Shown here: piece by piece, positions 35,601-41,909 of the stretch
Position numbering within the stretch: the stretch's first letter is position 1
How the letters are laid out: the number at the start of each line of letters is the position of its first letter
NCBI GenBank assembly: GCA_035502775.1
Contig: DATJUB010000067.1
Coordinates: 5,597 to 69,596 of the forward strand
Direction: 5' to 3'
DNA length: 64,000 nt
Source of the DNA: 67-14 sp035502775
GTDB taxonomy: Bacteria; Actinomycetota; Thermoleophilia; Solirubrobacterales; 70-9
Program-made: the position numbers and the translations under genes
Notes under the pieces: model-generated
Told to the model about the DNA's origin: nothing
Database searches by the model: none
What the model saw: only the letters and a program-made list of their open reading frames with translations

Positions 35601-36279
35601 TGTAGCCGGGAGGGCCGAAGCCTGAGCCGCCGCCACCGGTTCCGTTGTCGCTGCCGCCGCCGCCGTAATAGCCGCCACCGCCGCCACTGAAAGCACCGCT
35701 TCCTCCCTGTCCGAGAGATCCGTTGGGCGAACCGCCCGCTGACTGGGTGCCACCGCCGCCGGGGGTCGTGTTGCAGCCGGTGAAGGTGCCGCTTCCACCG
35801 GTCGGTCCTCCGCTGCCGCTTCCGCCGAACGCGGAGCCGGTGGCACTCAGACATTCCGCGTTTCCGGCCCCGCCGCCGCCCGCGACCAGGACACGATCGG
35901 AGAGCGCCGTCCCTCCGACGCGGATGTCGGTCGCCCCGCCACCTGCCCATACGGCCACGCCGCCGCCGTTGAAGCCGGGGTTGTGTAGTCCACCCTTTCC
36001 TCCGACCATCACATGGATGGTCGATCCACCCGTCACGTTGATCGTGGCCAGGGCACGGCCGCCGTTGCCGCCCTGGTTGCGGCTGGCGACCACATCGAAA
36101 CCCATGCCTTCAGCACCGAACAGGTCCCAGGTCGCGGAGGTGACGCCGTAGGGAACGGTCCAAACCTGTGCGGCACCGGTGTGTTCGAAGGTCACCGTGG
36201 TGGCACCCGCCGATGTCGGCATCACGAACGCGATCGCCATGGCGACGCTCCCAAGCAACCATCCCCAAAATCGCTTCAT
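32674..36279 (-). CDS. Giant secreted protein: Gly-rich domains plus InlB-like repeats
   Basis: 1201 residues from ATG 36279 (MKRFWGWLLGSVAMAIAFVM, signal peptide to about residue 27). Two Gly-rich modules of about 210 residues, each with GGGGATD(I/L)R, ARVLVAGGGGG or DRVLVAGGGGA and SGFGPPGY-like ends, are separated by one InlB B-repeat-like unit. Six further InlB-like units follow, recognisable by GxGTVxSxPxGIxCG, F-x-GTEVTLT and F-x-GWxGxCSG. The last 110 residues are strongly basic (Lys/Arg-rich, QLKVKPRKVPLGGRKK). No membrane anchor is visible. The basic tail resembles that of the other secreted repeat protein at 27428, so both may bind an acidic surface. Function unknown. Confidence 0.85.
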   Translation of the reverse strand: MKRFWGWLLGSVAMAIAFVMPTSAGATTVTFEHTGAAQVWTVPYGVTSATWDLFGAEGMGFDVVASRNQGGNGGRALATINVTGGSTIHVMVGGKGGLHNPGFNGGGVAVWAGGGATDIRVGGTALSDRVLVAGGGGAGNAECLSATGSAFGGSGSGGPTGGSGTFTGCNTTPGGGGTQSAGGSPNGSLGQGGSGAFSGGGGGYYGGGGSDNGTGGGGSGFGPPGYTWNAGIRNGDGVATVTYEITDTRNLFASSAGPGDGYVSSSPEGIDCGVDGAPGHDDCTEAYGRNQPVTVTAHPSPGSVFDQWIFGPCMGSTTPTCQVTLDQADPEQPKIVSARFKVAPVTETHQYTGQVVRWEMPYGVSAATIDLYGAQGGGSDSRSIPGLGGRATATIYPPGGTPYWLRVGGAGTPQAGGFNGGGSVSSGWPATMRSAGGGGATDLRSGNDTLAARVLVAGGGGGGGQQCSNPDVVSTGGAGGGLSGEAGELNFSEGNYPPGCNITKGTGGTQTKKGSWSYAYPDDDDGGPQNVGGGNSFGGGGGGYYGGGSGQGGPGGGGSSFGPAGYTTQSGVREGNGLAIITYDITSTRGLTVTANGPGDGYLSSSPDGIDCGTPGAGSHEACYSVFGTGQPVTLTANPDSGSTFSGWGGACSGTQLTCDTTLSEARSVTASFAQGPRKLTVTRTGNGAGTVSSTPSGIACGSSCNADYPFGTEVELTPAEATGSDFTGWTGACSGTGACSVTMDQVRNVGATFTLEKLTLRLAKFENGSGSVVSSPAGIDFPAGATPCDDGRCVTAQFDYGTEVTLTPTAATGSTFADWGGDCEGVPSDQACVVTMDADRSAEADFVLQKRALDVERTGSGTGGVTSAPAGIECGSTCMDEFDYGTEVTLAADPDEHSQFTGWSGACSGVSDCVVTMDEAREVSAGFALEKRTLDVDRSGNGTGTVTSQPAGVECGDECEGIEFDHGTEVTLTANPAPTSEFAGWTGDCSGSGTTCTVTLDEARSVGAAFSLQKRSLTVTESGTGSGDVTANPTGAEFDFGTTVTLEAVPANGSTFTGWSGDCSGTGTTCALEMTDARTVDATFTVDPSPVDPAPVIRQLKVKPRKVPLGGRKKTAIRRKGPAIKISVSEASTVRFTVKRKPGRALGFARVLKAGANTVKIPARIRRKLKLGRVLLAATATDEAGQKSKPRQTRFRVVRR

Positions 36280-36363
36280 TCTCCCGATTCCCTGTCTGTG
36301 CCGAAACGGTCCGCAGCCGAACCTCTCCACGGAATTTACATGGAACAGAGGGAGAATCCAAGC

Positions 36364-37179
36364 CTATTCGGCCGGTCGTGCGGCCAGCGACACGATGGCC
36401 GACGCCGCTCGAGCAGGCTCCTGCGTCATCGCCGCGTGGGCGCTCTCCTCGAAGATCTCGACCTTCGCCGCCCATCGGCGGGCGAGGGGCGTGGCGTTGC
36501 CGGCCGAGACCAGGCGGTCGCGAGCGCCGTGCAGAACGAGTGCGGGCGGGCGGGACGCCAGAGGCGGAGGTTCCCGGTCCCGCCAGGCGAGCAAGGCGGC
36601 CACCTGATCGTCGAGAGTCCGGTGGTCGAGTTTGGCGCGGGCAGCGGCGAACTCATCGCCGAGACGGGCTTCGGCGGCCGCGATCTCTTCCGGCGGAAAG
36701 AAAACGGATATGAGCCGCCGGGCCTGTTCTTCCGGGGTCCCGGAGTACTCGATGAGATTCGCAAACGCCTCCCCATCGCCCGTCGACACGTAGTCGGGGC
36801 CACCGGGATGAGTCCCGATCAGGGTCAGGCCGCTGACCCGGTCCGGTGATCTCTCGGCCACGGCCTGGACGACGTATCCGCCCATCGACCAGCCGCACAG
36901 CCCGGCCGTCTCTAGTTCCAGATGGTCCATCAGCTGCTCGACGTCGGCCGCCATCGCTTCGATCGTCAATTCCCCGTCACCGCGTTCAGACCCACCGATC
37001 CCGCGGTTGTCGGGACACAGCAAAGTGAAGTCAGGGGCGAGCGCGGCCACGAACTCGCGATCCCAGTCCGCACCGCCGGCCGCGTAGCCGTTGACCAGGA
37101 TCAGAGGGGGCCCGGAACCGATCGAGCGCCACGCGTAGCGGCGTCCATCGATGCGCATCGTCCCGGGTCCGGTTGCCAT
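36364..37179 (-). CDS. Alpha/beta hydrolase
   Basis: 271 residues from ATG 37179, close to a GGGG ribosome site; ATG 37158 is an alternative. Alpha/beta hydrolase signs are the oxyanion strand LILVNGYAAGG, DNRGIGGSERG, the nucleophile elbow GWSMGG and a C-terminal LVLHGARDRLV with EESAHAAMTQEP for the acid and His. Length and motifs fit esterases and hydrolases of the 3-oxoadipate enol-lactonase-like group, but the substrate is open. It stands alone beside the tRNA cluster. Confidence 0.86.
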   Translation of the reverse strand: MATGPGTMRIDGRRYAWRSIGSGPPLILVNGYAAGGADWDREFVAALAPDFTLLCPDNRGIGGSERGDGELTIEAMAADVEQLMDHLELETAGLCGWSMGGYVVQAVAERSPDRVSGLTLIGTHPGGPDYVSTGDGEAFANLIEYSGTPEEQARRLISVFFPPEEIAAAEARLGDEFAAARAKLDHRTLDDQVAALLAWRDREPPPLASRPPALVLHGARDRLVSAGNATPLARRWAAKVEIFEESAHAAMTQEPARAASAIVSLAARPAE

Positions 37180-37252
37180 GTCCCCATTCTTGCCGGTGGA
37201 GGTGCCTCGGGAGAACAATCCAGGTTACTGCCGGATTGCTTCCTGCCAAAAA

Positions 37253-37326
37253 TCGGGGCGACTGGATTTGAACCAGCGACCTTTCGACCCCCAGTCGAAT
37301 GCGCTACCAAACTGCGCCACGCCCCG
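37253..37326 (-). tRNA. tRNA-Pro (GGG)
   Basis: 74 bases on the minus strand with a 7-base acceptor stem (CGGGGCG/CGCCCCG), a D-arm with GTTTGGTAG, anticodon loop CTGGGGG giving anticodon GGG, and T-loop TTCAAAT. CCA is not encoded. Confidence 0.96.
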
Positions 37327-37386
37327 TGCGTGATGGCGCACTTTATAGAGAGTTGAGGATCTCAGGACGCCGGCCCGGACTTCAAG

Positions 37387-37457
37387 AGCGGGTGACGGGA
37401 GTCGAACCCGCCCTAGGAGCTTGGAAGGCTCCTGTGCAACCGATACACCTCACCCGC
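37387..37457 (-). tRNA. tRNA-Gly (TCC)
   Basis: 71 bases on the minus strand. The acceptor is GCGGGTG/CACCCGC, the anticodon stem is GGAGC/GCTCC with loop CTTCCAA (anticodon TCC), and the T-arm is GCGGG-TTCGACT-CCCGT. Sixty bases from tRNA-Pro on the same strand. Confidence 0.95.
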
Positions 37458-37530
37458 GTGAACTACTCCGGCCCGAGTATATGGGGGCCGGGAACATCAG
37501 AAAGTGCGGTACTGAGACCGCGTGAAATGA

Positions 37531-37603
37531 CGGGGCTACTAGGATTCGAACCTAGACGAACGGTTTTGGAGACCGTCATGCTAGCCGTTGACATCATAGC
37601 CCC
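37531..37603 (-). tRNA. tRNA-Trp (CCA)
   Basis: 73 bases on the minus strand. Acceptor GGGGCTA/TAGCCCC, anticodon stem ACGGT/ACCGT with loop CTCCAAA (anticodon CCA) and T-arm CTAGG-TTCGAAT-CCTAG. The D-arm is weak (ATGT/GCAT with a 9-base loop). A TAGGAT -10-like box lies about ten bases upstream of the 5' end, so Trp-Gly-Pro could be one transcript. Confidence 0.92.
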
Positions 37604-37666
37604 GGGACGGCCATCCTAGCGACGATTCAGTCCGCCGCGTGTCCACCTTGACGTCCGACGGTCTTG

Positions 37667-37680
37667 CGAACATACGTTCG
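37667..37680. promoter_or_regulatory. SOS-box-like palindrome CGAAC-ATAC-GTTCG
   Basis: A perfect 14-base palindrome equal to the LexA/DinR consensus form CGAAC-N4-GTTCG used in Gram-positive bacteria. It lies 64 bases upstream of tRNA-Trp on the minus strand and 67 bases before a small plus-strand reading frame at 37748. No known SOS gene is next to it, so the controlled gene is unclear and chance is possible. Confidence 0.45.
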
Positions 37681-37704
37681 TAGTCAGAGACTCACCACAC
37701 AGAC

Positions 37705-37733
37705 GGGGCAGGTCGCGGTTCGCGGCCTGCCCC
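37705..37733. terminator. Hairpin in the tRNA-Trp/sulfatase gap
   Basis: GGGGCAGG/CCTGCCCC arms with an inner CGCG/CGCG extension and GTT loop give a 13-pair stem including one G-U. It lies downstream of the sulfatase stop (minus strand) and could end that operon before the tRNA genes; seen from the plus strand it follows the SOS-like palindrome by about 25 bases. The rest of the gap 37604-37841 shows only a short possible reading frame (37748-37897, 49 codons, no clear ribosome site), which I do not call as a gene. Confidence 0.5.
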
Positions 37734-37841
37734 CGGGGTTTACATCCATGAGTCGAACGGCTCGCCGGCGCCGGGAGGACTTCCTTCTCAAGATGGAAGT
37801 GGCGTCGGCGCGAGCCGAGGTGCCGTGCGGCGGCAGATGGC

Positions 37842-39146
37842 TCAGGCCGGAATCAGGGTCAGGGGCTCATCCGGTGAGACCTGGTCGGGATCGTTGATCT
37901 CCGCGCCCGGCGGAGGCGGGACCGGCCCCCGGAGCAGAGGATCGTCGGTGTTCATCATCCACCCCTCCAGGCGGCCGCGCATCTCGTCGAGCTTGGCGGC
38001 GCAGCGTGGTGCCGCCGCGAGGTTGCAGGATTCCGACGGGTCGAGCAGCAGGTCGTAGAGCTGTTCCGCGGCCACGGGGGTGTCGCCCCACCCCGCCTCG
38101 ACCAGGAGATCCTTGGTGGCGCTGTCATCACAGTTGGCCAGCACCGGGCGGCTCCTTCCGTCGAAGCGGCGGATGTACTTCCAGCGATCGGTCCTGACCG
38201 CCCGCTGCGGCTCATAGGCCGCGTGGTAGGTCACCTCGGAGAAGATCTGGTCGTGAATGGAGACCGCCTCGCCGGTGACCAGCGGCATCATCGAGGTGCC
38301 CTGGATGAAGTCGGGATGCGCGACTCCGGCGACGTCGCAGATGGTCGGGTACAGATCGAGCTGGGAGACCATCGAATCGACCACCTTGCCTCCGGCGAAG
38401 CCGCCCGGGCCGCGCATCAGGAGCATCACGCCGATCCCGCTGTCCAGCAGGGTCGCCTTGGCCTTGGGGAAGGCGAGTCCGTGATCGGTCGTGCAGATGA
38501 CCAGGGTGCGGTCGGCCAGGCCGGTCGCGTGAAGGCCGTTGAGCACCGCGCCGATCCCCTGGTCGAGGGAGCGCACGCTCGCCTTGAAGGCGGCCATGTC
38601 GTGACGGGTGATCGGCGTGTCCGGCAGGTTGGGCGGCGGCAGCGAGTAGAGCGAGTCACGCACCGAGGTCGGTGCGGCGAAGTCCCGGTGGGTCTCGAAG
38701 AAACCGACCGACATGAAGAACGGCTCGCTGGTCGAGGCCAGCGACTCCAGCGCGCTCGGGGCGACCCGGTGGGCGTAGTTGTCGTCCAGCTTGTGGACCT
38801 CGTCGTAACCGATCACTCCCGGGTCCTTCGAGATGTGCTGCTCGCCGACCAGGATCGTGTGGTAGCCGGCCGCCTTCAGGGGATAGATCAGGTGCTGCGA
38901 GTAGTCGTTGAGGACCCAGCCCCGGTGGGCCAGGCCGGTCATGCCGTTGTTGTGGCAGTGCTGCCCGGTCAGCAGTGCGGCGCGACTGCCCGAACAGGTG
39001 GGTGCGGCACAGAAGGCCCGCCGGAAGAGGATTCCCTGGTCGGCCAGGAGCTGGATGTTCGGCGTCGGCACCTGGTAGCCGTAGGGCTGGACGTAGCGGC
39101 CCGAGTCATGCGAGTGGATGTAGATGATGTTGGGACGGTCACTCAT
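37842..39146 (-). CDS. Sulfatase (arylsulfatase/N-sulfoglucosamine sulfohydrolase-like)
   Basis: 434 residues. RPNIIYIHSHDSGRYVQPYG gives the N-terminal metal-binding Asp, and CSGSRAALLTG is the sulfatase signature whose Cys becomes formylglycine. The consensus CxPSR is here CSGSR, with Gly for Pro. GWVLNDYSQHLIYPLKAAGY, GEQHISKDPGVIGYD and TDHGLAFPKAKATLLDSGIG with its Asp-His pair complete the pattern of heparan-N-sulfatase-like bacterial enzymes. No signal peptide is visible, so it appears cytoplasmic, as formylglycine-generating enzyme context would need. It follows the sulfotransferase by 14 bases. Confidence 0.9.
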   Translation of the reverse strand: MSDRPNIIYIHSHDSGRYVQPYGYQVPTPNIQLLADQGILFRRAFCAAPTCSGSRAALLTGQHCHNNGMTGLAHRGWVLNDYSQHLIYPLKAAGYHTILVGEQHISKDPGVIGYDEVHKLDDNYAHRVAPSALESLASTSEPFFMSVGFFETHRDFAAPTSVRDSLYSLPPPNLPDTPITRHDMAAFKASVRSLDQGIGAVLNGLHATGLADRTLVICTTDHGLAFPKAKATLLDSGIGVMLLMRGPGGFAGGKVVDSMVSQLDLYPTICDVAGVAHPDFIQGTSMMPLVTGEAVSIHDQIFSEVTYHAAYEPQRAVRTDRWKYIRRFDGRSRPVLANCDDSATKDLLVEAGWGDTPVAAEQLYDLLLDPSESCNLAAAPRCAAKLDEMRGRLEGWMMNTDDPLLRGPVPPPPGAEINDPDQVSPDEPLTLIPA

Positions 39147-39160
39147 CGACTGGATTCAGG

Positions 39161-40081
39161 CTATTTCACGGTCGGGACCGCCGGAACGAGATCGAACTCG
39201 CTGCCCAGCCTGATCTCGCTGTAGCGGCGGGCCCAATCGTCGTTTACCCCATCCGACTGGCTCCTCATCTTGGGTTCGACGTCGAGCTCGCCGGGAGCCT
39301 CGATCTCGAGTTTCTCCAGAACGTTGCGCGTACTGGTCTCGATCTCCGCCGCGAAGTTCTCGTAGAGAACCAGCACCGGCTTGATCCGGGTGTGTTCGAA
39401 GAAGGCGTCCCAGGATGCCTCCTGGAGGATCAGCTGGTTGAGCAGGTGCTTGATCGCGCCGTAGTGGAAGCGGAGCTGGGGCCGGTGCTCGTTGACGAAG
39501 CCCTGGTAGGACGGGGTGTCCGCGTCCTCGGCGAGTGAGCCGACAGCCTTCGCCGAATCGGCGTCCTCCTGCCGCCAGGACGCGGTCTGAACCGCCTTCC
39601 AGAGCGAGACGGCCTGACGGATCTTGTTGGCCCGGACGACCCGCACGAAAGTGAGGTCGGGGAACACCTCGGGCAGCAGGTCGGCCAGGGGCAGATCACG
39701 GTACTGAGGGACGTTTCGCAGCAGCGCGGTGAAGTCCTCGAGGTAGCCCCACATGAGCTTCGCGCCGAACACGCCGTTGGGCGTGGTGCCCGCCTCGAAC
39801 ACCCAGTCCAGATACCGGTCGTAGGCGGTGCGGCTCCAGAGCGGCGAGCGGGGTGTCGGGTTGAATCCATCGGCCCGTTCCCCGAGGTGGTCGAGAATGG
39901 TCCGGTCGCTCGATTCGTGGAAGTACTCTTCCGGGCGCCGGGGAACCCCGCTGCTGCGGAGCGCCTCGAAGTACTCCTCCGGCCGGCCCGCCACCCCGGT
40001 CCTGATCAGCGACTGGCAGACCAGCGTGCTACCGCTTCGCGGGGTGGCGCAAACGACGTAGGACCGCGTTGGCTTGCTCAT
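39161..40081 (-). CDS. Stf0-family sulfotransferase
   Basis: 306 residues. YVVCATPRSGSTLVCQSL is the PAPS-binding 5'-phosphosulfate loop of the Stf0 (trehalose 2-sulfotransferase) family; GRPEEYF, GVFGAKLMWGYL and LTFVRVVRANKIRQAVSLWKA (3'-phosphate binding Arg/Ser) are also typical. It would transfer sulfate from PAPS to a sugar or lipid hydroxyl. The immediate downstream sulfatase suggests the pair makes and removes the same sulfate ester, or recycles it; this is inferred from adjacency. A palindrome overlaps its ribosome site. Confidence 0.92.
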   Translation of the reverse strand: MSKPTRSYVVCATPRSGSTLVCQSLIRTGVAGRPEEYFEALRSSGVPRRPEEYFHESSDRTILDHLGERADGFNPTPRSPLWSRTAYDRYLDWVFEAGTTPNGVFGAKLMWGYLEDFTALLRNVPQYRDLPLADLLPEVFPDLTFVRVVRANKIRQAVSLWKAVQTASWRQEDADSAKAVGSLAEDADTPSYQGFVNEHRPQLRFHYGAIKHLLNQLILQEASWDAFFEHTRIKPVLVLYENFAAEIETSTRNVLEKLEIEAPGELDVEPKMRSQSDGVNDDWARRYSEIRLGSEFDLVPAVPTVK

Positions 40082-40085
40082 AGTC

Positions 40086-40098
40086 GAGTACCTTACTC
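40086..40098. promoter_or_regulatory. Palindrome GAGTA-CCT-TACTC over the sulfotransferase ribosome site
   Basis: A 13-base inverted repeat with 5-base perfect arms, ending five bases before the sulfotransferase ATG; on the minus strand it contains AAGG, the only Shine-Dalgarno-like run. A bound repressor here could block translation start or transcription. Short enough to be chance. Confidence 0.35.
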
Positions 40099-40203
40099 AA
40101 GAAACAAATCGCGATGTTGCAATCAGGTTTCGCAGAGGCGGATACCTACCCCGCCGCCGTCATCCCAAACAGTCCCGCCGGGGACCTTCGCGCCGAAGGG
40201 GTC

Positions 40204-40995
40204 TCAGGAGACCTTGGCGTCCAGCCAGCCGACCATCGCCTCCAGTGGCTCCGACCGGCGGCGGTCGAGCATCAGGTCGTGACCCATGCCCGGGAACTCG
40301 ATCAGATCGGCGCCGAAGCGCCGGGCGGTGTCGCGGACGTCGCCGATCGGGACCAGCATGTCGTCCGGCGTTCCGAACGCCAGGATCGGCACGTCGCCCA
40401 GCGGATCGGTGACCGGGCGGTGGAAAAGCACCTGGAACTGAGCGAGCGGCGACTCCCCGCCGGTCCGGGCGACGTTCCCGGCGGCCTCTTCCGGCCCGAG
40501 CTCGTTGAACAGATACTCCGGCCTCATCGGCAGCGAGCCACCGGCAAGCACCTTGAACCCATCGGACGGATGCTGCTTGAAGAGCGAGACGAGCGTGCCG
40601 AGACCGGGCCTGGCCGGAATCGAGGAGACCAGCACCCCGGCCCTTGCCGGATAGCGGGCCAACGTGCGCTGCACCACCAGTCCGCCGAGACTGTGGCCGA
40701 CCAGGACCGGCTGCCGGGGCAGGGTCGCCGCGGTGCGGATCACATCCTCGACGTAGCTGTCCAGATGAGCCTTCAGCAGCGAGCCGCCACTGCCGCCGTG
40801 GCCGCGCAGCGAGACCGCGTAGGCGGGATAGCCCGCCGCCGCGACACCGTCCATCCAATGCTTCCAGCACCAGGCCGCATGGCCGGCCCCGTGGACGAAC
40901 AGGATCGGCGGCCTGCCGGTATCCGATTCAGCAAGCGTCTCCAAGACCTCGAGCTTCGGGGGCACACCGGACCGTCTCTCGTTTTCGGCGTTCAT
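40204..40995 (-). CDS. Alpha/beta hydrolase
   Basis: 263 residues from ATG 40995; the longer frame runs back through tRNA-Leu and is excluded. The oxyanion strand ILFVHGAGHAAWCWKHWMDG, SLRGHGGSGG, nucleophile elbow GHSLGG and ILAFGTPDDMLVP/GMGHDLMLD (acid and His) are complete, so an active serine hydrolase is expected. HGAGHAAWCW resembles the HGxxHGAWCW motif of plant methylesterase-like and lysophospholipase-like proteins. Substrate unknown. The 120-base gap before the sulfotransferase gene contains no recognisable feature other than the palindrome at 40086. Confidence 0.88.
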   Translation of the reverse strand: MNAENERRSGVPPKLEVLETLAESDTGRPPILFVHGAGHAAWCWKHWMDGVAAAGYPAYAVSLRGHGGSGGSLLKAHLDSYVEDVIRTAATLPRQPVLVGHSLGGLVVQRTLARYPARAGVLVSSIPARPGLGTLVSLFKQHPSDGFKVLAGGSLPMRPEYLFNELGPEEAAGNVARTGGESPLAQFQVLFHRPVTDPLGDVPILAFGTPDDMLVPIGDVRDTARRFGADLIEFPGMGHDLMLDRRRSEPLEAMVGWLDAKVS

Positions 40996-41034
40996 CGGCA
41001 AAGGATATTGCGGCCCGGGCGGCGGGCCGCGATA

Positions 41035-41118
41035 TGCGGACGAGAGGACTCGAACCTCCACACCCTCTCGGGTACCAGGACCTAAACCTGACGCGTCTAC
41101 CAGTTCCGCCACGTCCGC
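41035..41118 (-). tRNA. tRNA-Leu (TAG)
   Basis: 84 bases on the minus strand with the long variable arm of a class II tRNA (TACCCGAGAGGGTGT). Acceptor GCGGACG/CGTCCGC, anticodon loop TTTAGGT giving TAG, T-loop TTCGAGT. Confidence 0.96.
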
Positions 41119-41171
41119 AAAAACGGGGATGCCGACTGCGTGCATCCGCGATTGATTCTATGATCGCACTC

Positions 41172-41774
41172 ATGGCCCTTGGAGAGGCGAGACCCGGTTA
41201 CGAGCTTTGGCGTCCGAACCGGGCGAAATCCAGTTCACTGACAGCACGCTTCGTGGTGATGCTGCTGCTCGTCGTATCCACGATCCTGATGTTCCTGGTG
41301 ATCTTCGGCGGCTGGTCGCTGCTGGTCGGCGGAACCACTTTCGGCCTGATCGGCATCGTCTTCGGCCTGGTCTACCTGCTTCTGGCGGTGATGACCTACC
41401 GCTGGAGCCGGGGTGCGCTGACCCTGACCATCGCGTTCTCGGTGCTGCTGCTGATCTTCTGCGCGGTCGGCGCCGGCTCCTGGTTCGCCCGGGACAAGCC
41501 CGGCTTCGCCGAGGCCTCCCTTCCCACCGACTTGATCGGGCTGATCGTGGTCATCCTGATCCCGGTCCAGGCGGTGCTGGCCGTGGCCGCGGCGATCGCC
41601 TTCACCCAGGAGTGGCACGTCGAAGAGGAGCGTCCGCTCGATGGGACCATCGCGACGCCCCGACCCCAGGTCAAGTCGCGGGGAGCCGATTCGGACGAGT
41701 CCGCCGAGACGGCCGAGGCCACTCGAAAGGCCCCACGGAGCGCCGCTCGAACACCTTCCTCCGAGCCGACCTGA
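41172..41774 (+). CDS. Small four-helix membrane protein, function unknown
   Basis: 200 residues from ATG 41172 (an in-frame ATG at 41160 is possible). After a basic N-terminus (LWRPNRAKSSSLTARF) there are four hydrophobic segments: FVVMLLLVVSTILMFLVIFG, the LIGIVFGLVYLLLAV region, LTLTIAFSVLLLIFCAVGAG and LIGLIVVILIPVQAVLAVAA. A hydrophilic C-terminal tail of about 50 residues rich in Asp, Glu, Ala and Arg follows. I do not recognise the family. It lies between two tRNA-Leu genes on a short stretch without other genes. Confidence 0.72.
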   Translation: MALGEARPGYELWRPNRAKSSSLTARFVVMLLLVVSTILMFLVIFGGWSLLVGGTTFGLIGIVFGLVYLLLAVMTYRWSRGALTLTIAFSVLLLIFCAVGAGSWFARDKPGFAEASLPTDLIGLIVVILIPVQAVLAVAAAIAFTQEWHVEEERPLDGTIATPRPQVKSRGADSDESAETAEATRKAPRSAARTPSSEPT

Positions 41775-41804
41775 CCGCCGGGTTCCGCATAGACTTACTC
41801 TCCT

Positions 41805-41888
41805 GCGGCGGTGGCGGAACTGGTATACGCGATGGATTCAAAATCCATTGCTCGCAAGGGCATGTGGGTTCGATTCCCACCCGCCGCA
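41805..41888 (+). tRNA. tRNA-Leu (CAA)
   Basis: 84 bases on the plus strand, class II with variable arm TGCTCGCAAGGGCAT. Acceptor GCGGCGG/CCGCCGC, anticodon stem ATGGA/TCCAT with loop TTCAAAA (CAA), T-arm GTGGG-TTCGATT-CCCAC. Confidence 0.96.
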
Positions 41889-41909
41889 TACAAACTGAAG
41901 GCGTAAAAA

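Noticed and set aside
34500..36000. Gly-rich tract with GGC/GCC triplet runs considered as a non-coding low-complexity repeat
   Set aside because: It is one continuous frame with two alternating Gly-rich modules that match each other at protein level, inside a gene with a signal peptide.
37748..37897. A 49-codon plus-strand reading frame after the SOS-like palindrome
   Set aside because: No ribosome site, Arg-rich shadow-like composition and overlap with the sulfatase 3' end; kept only as a possibility in the finding.
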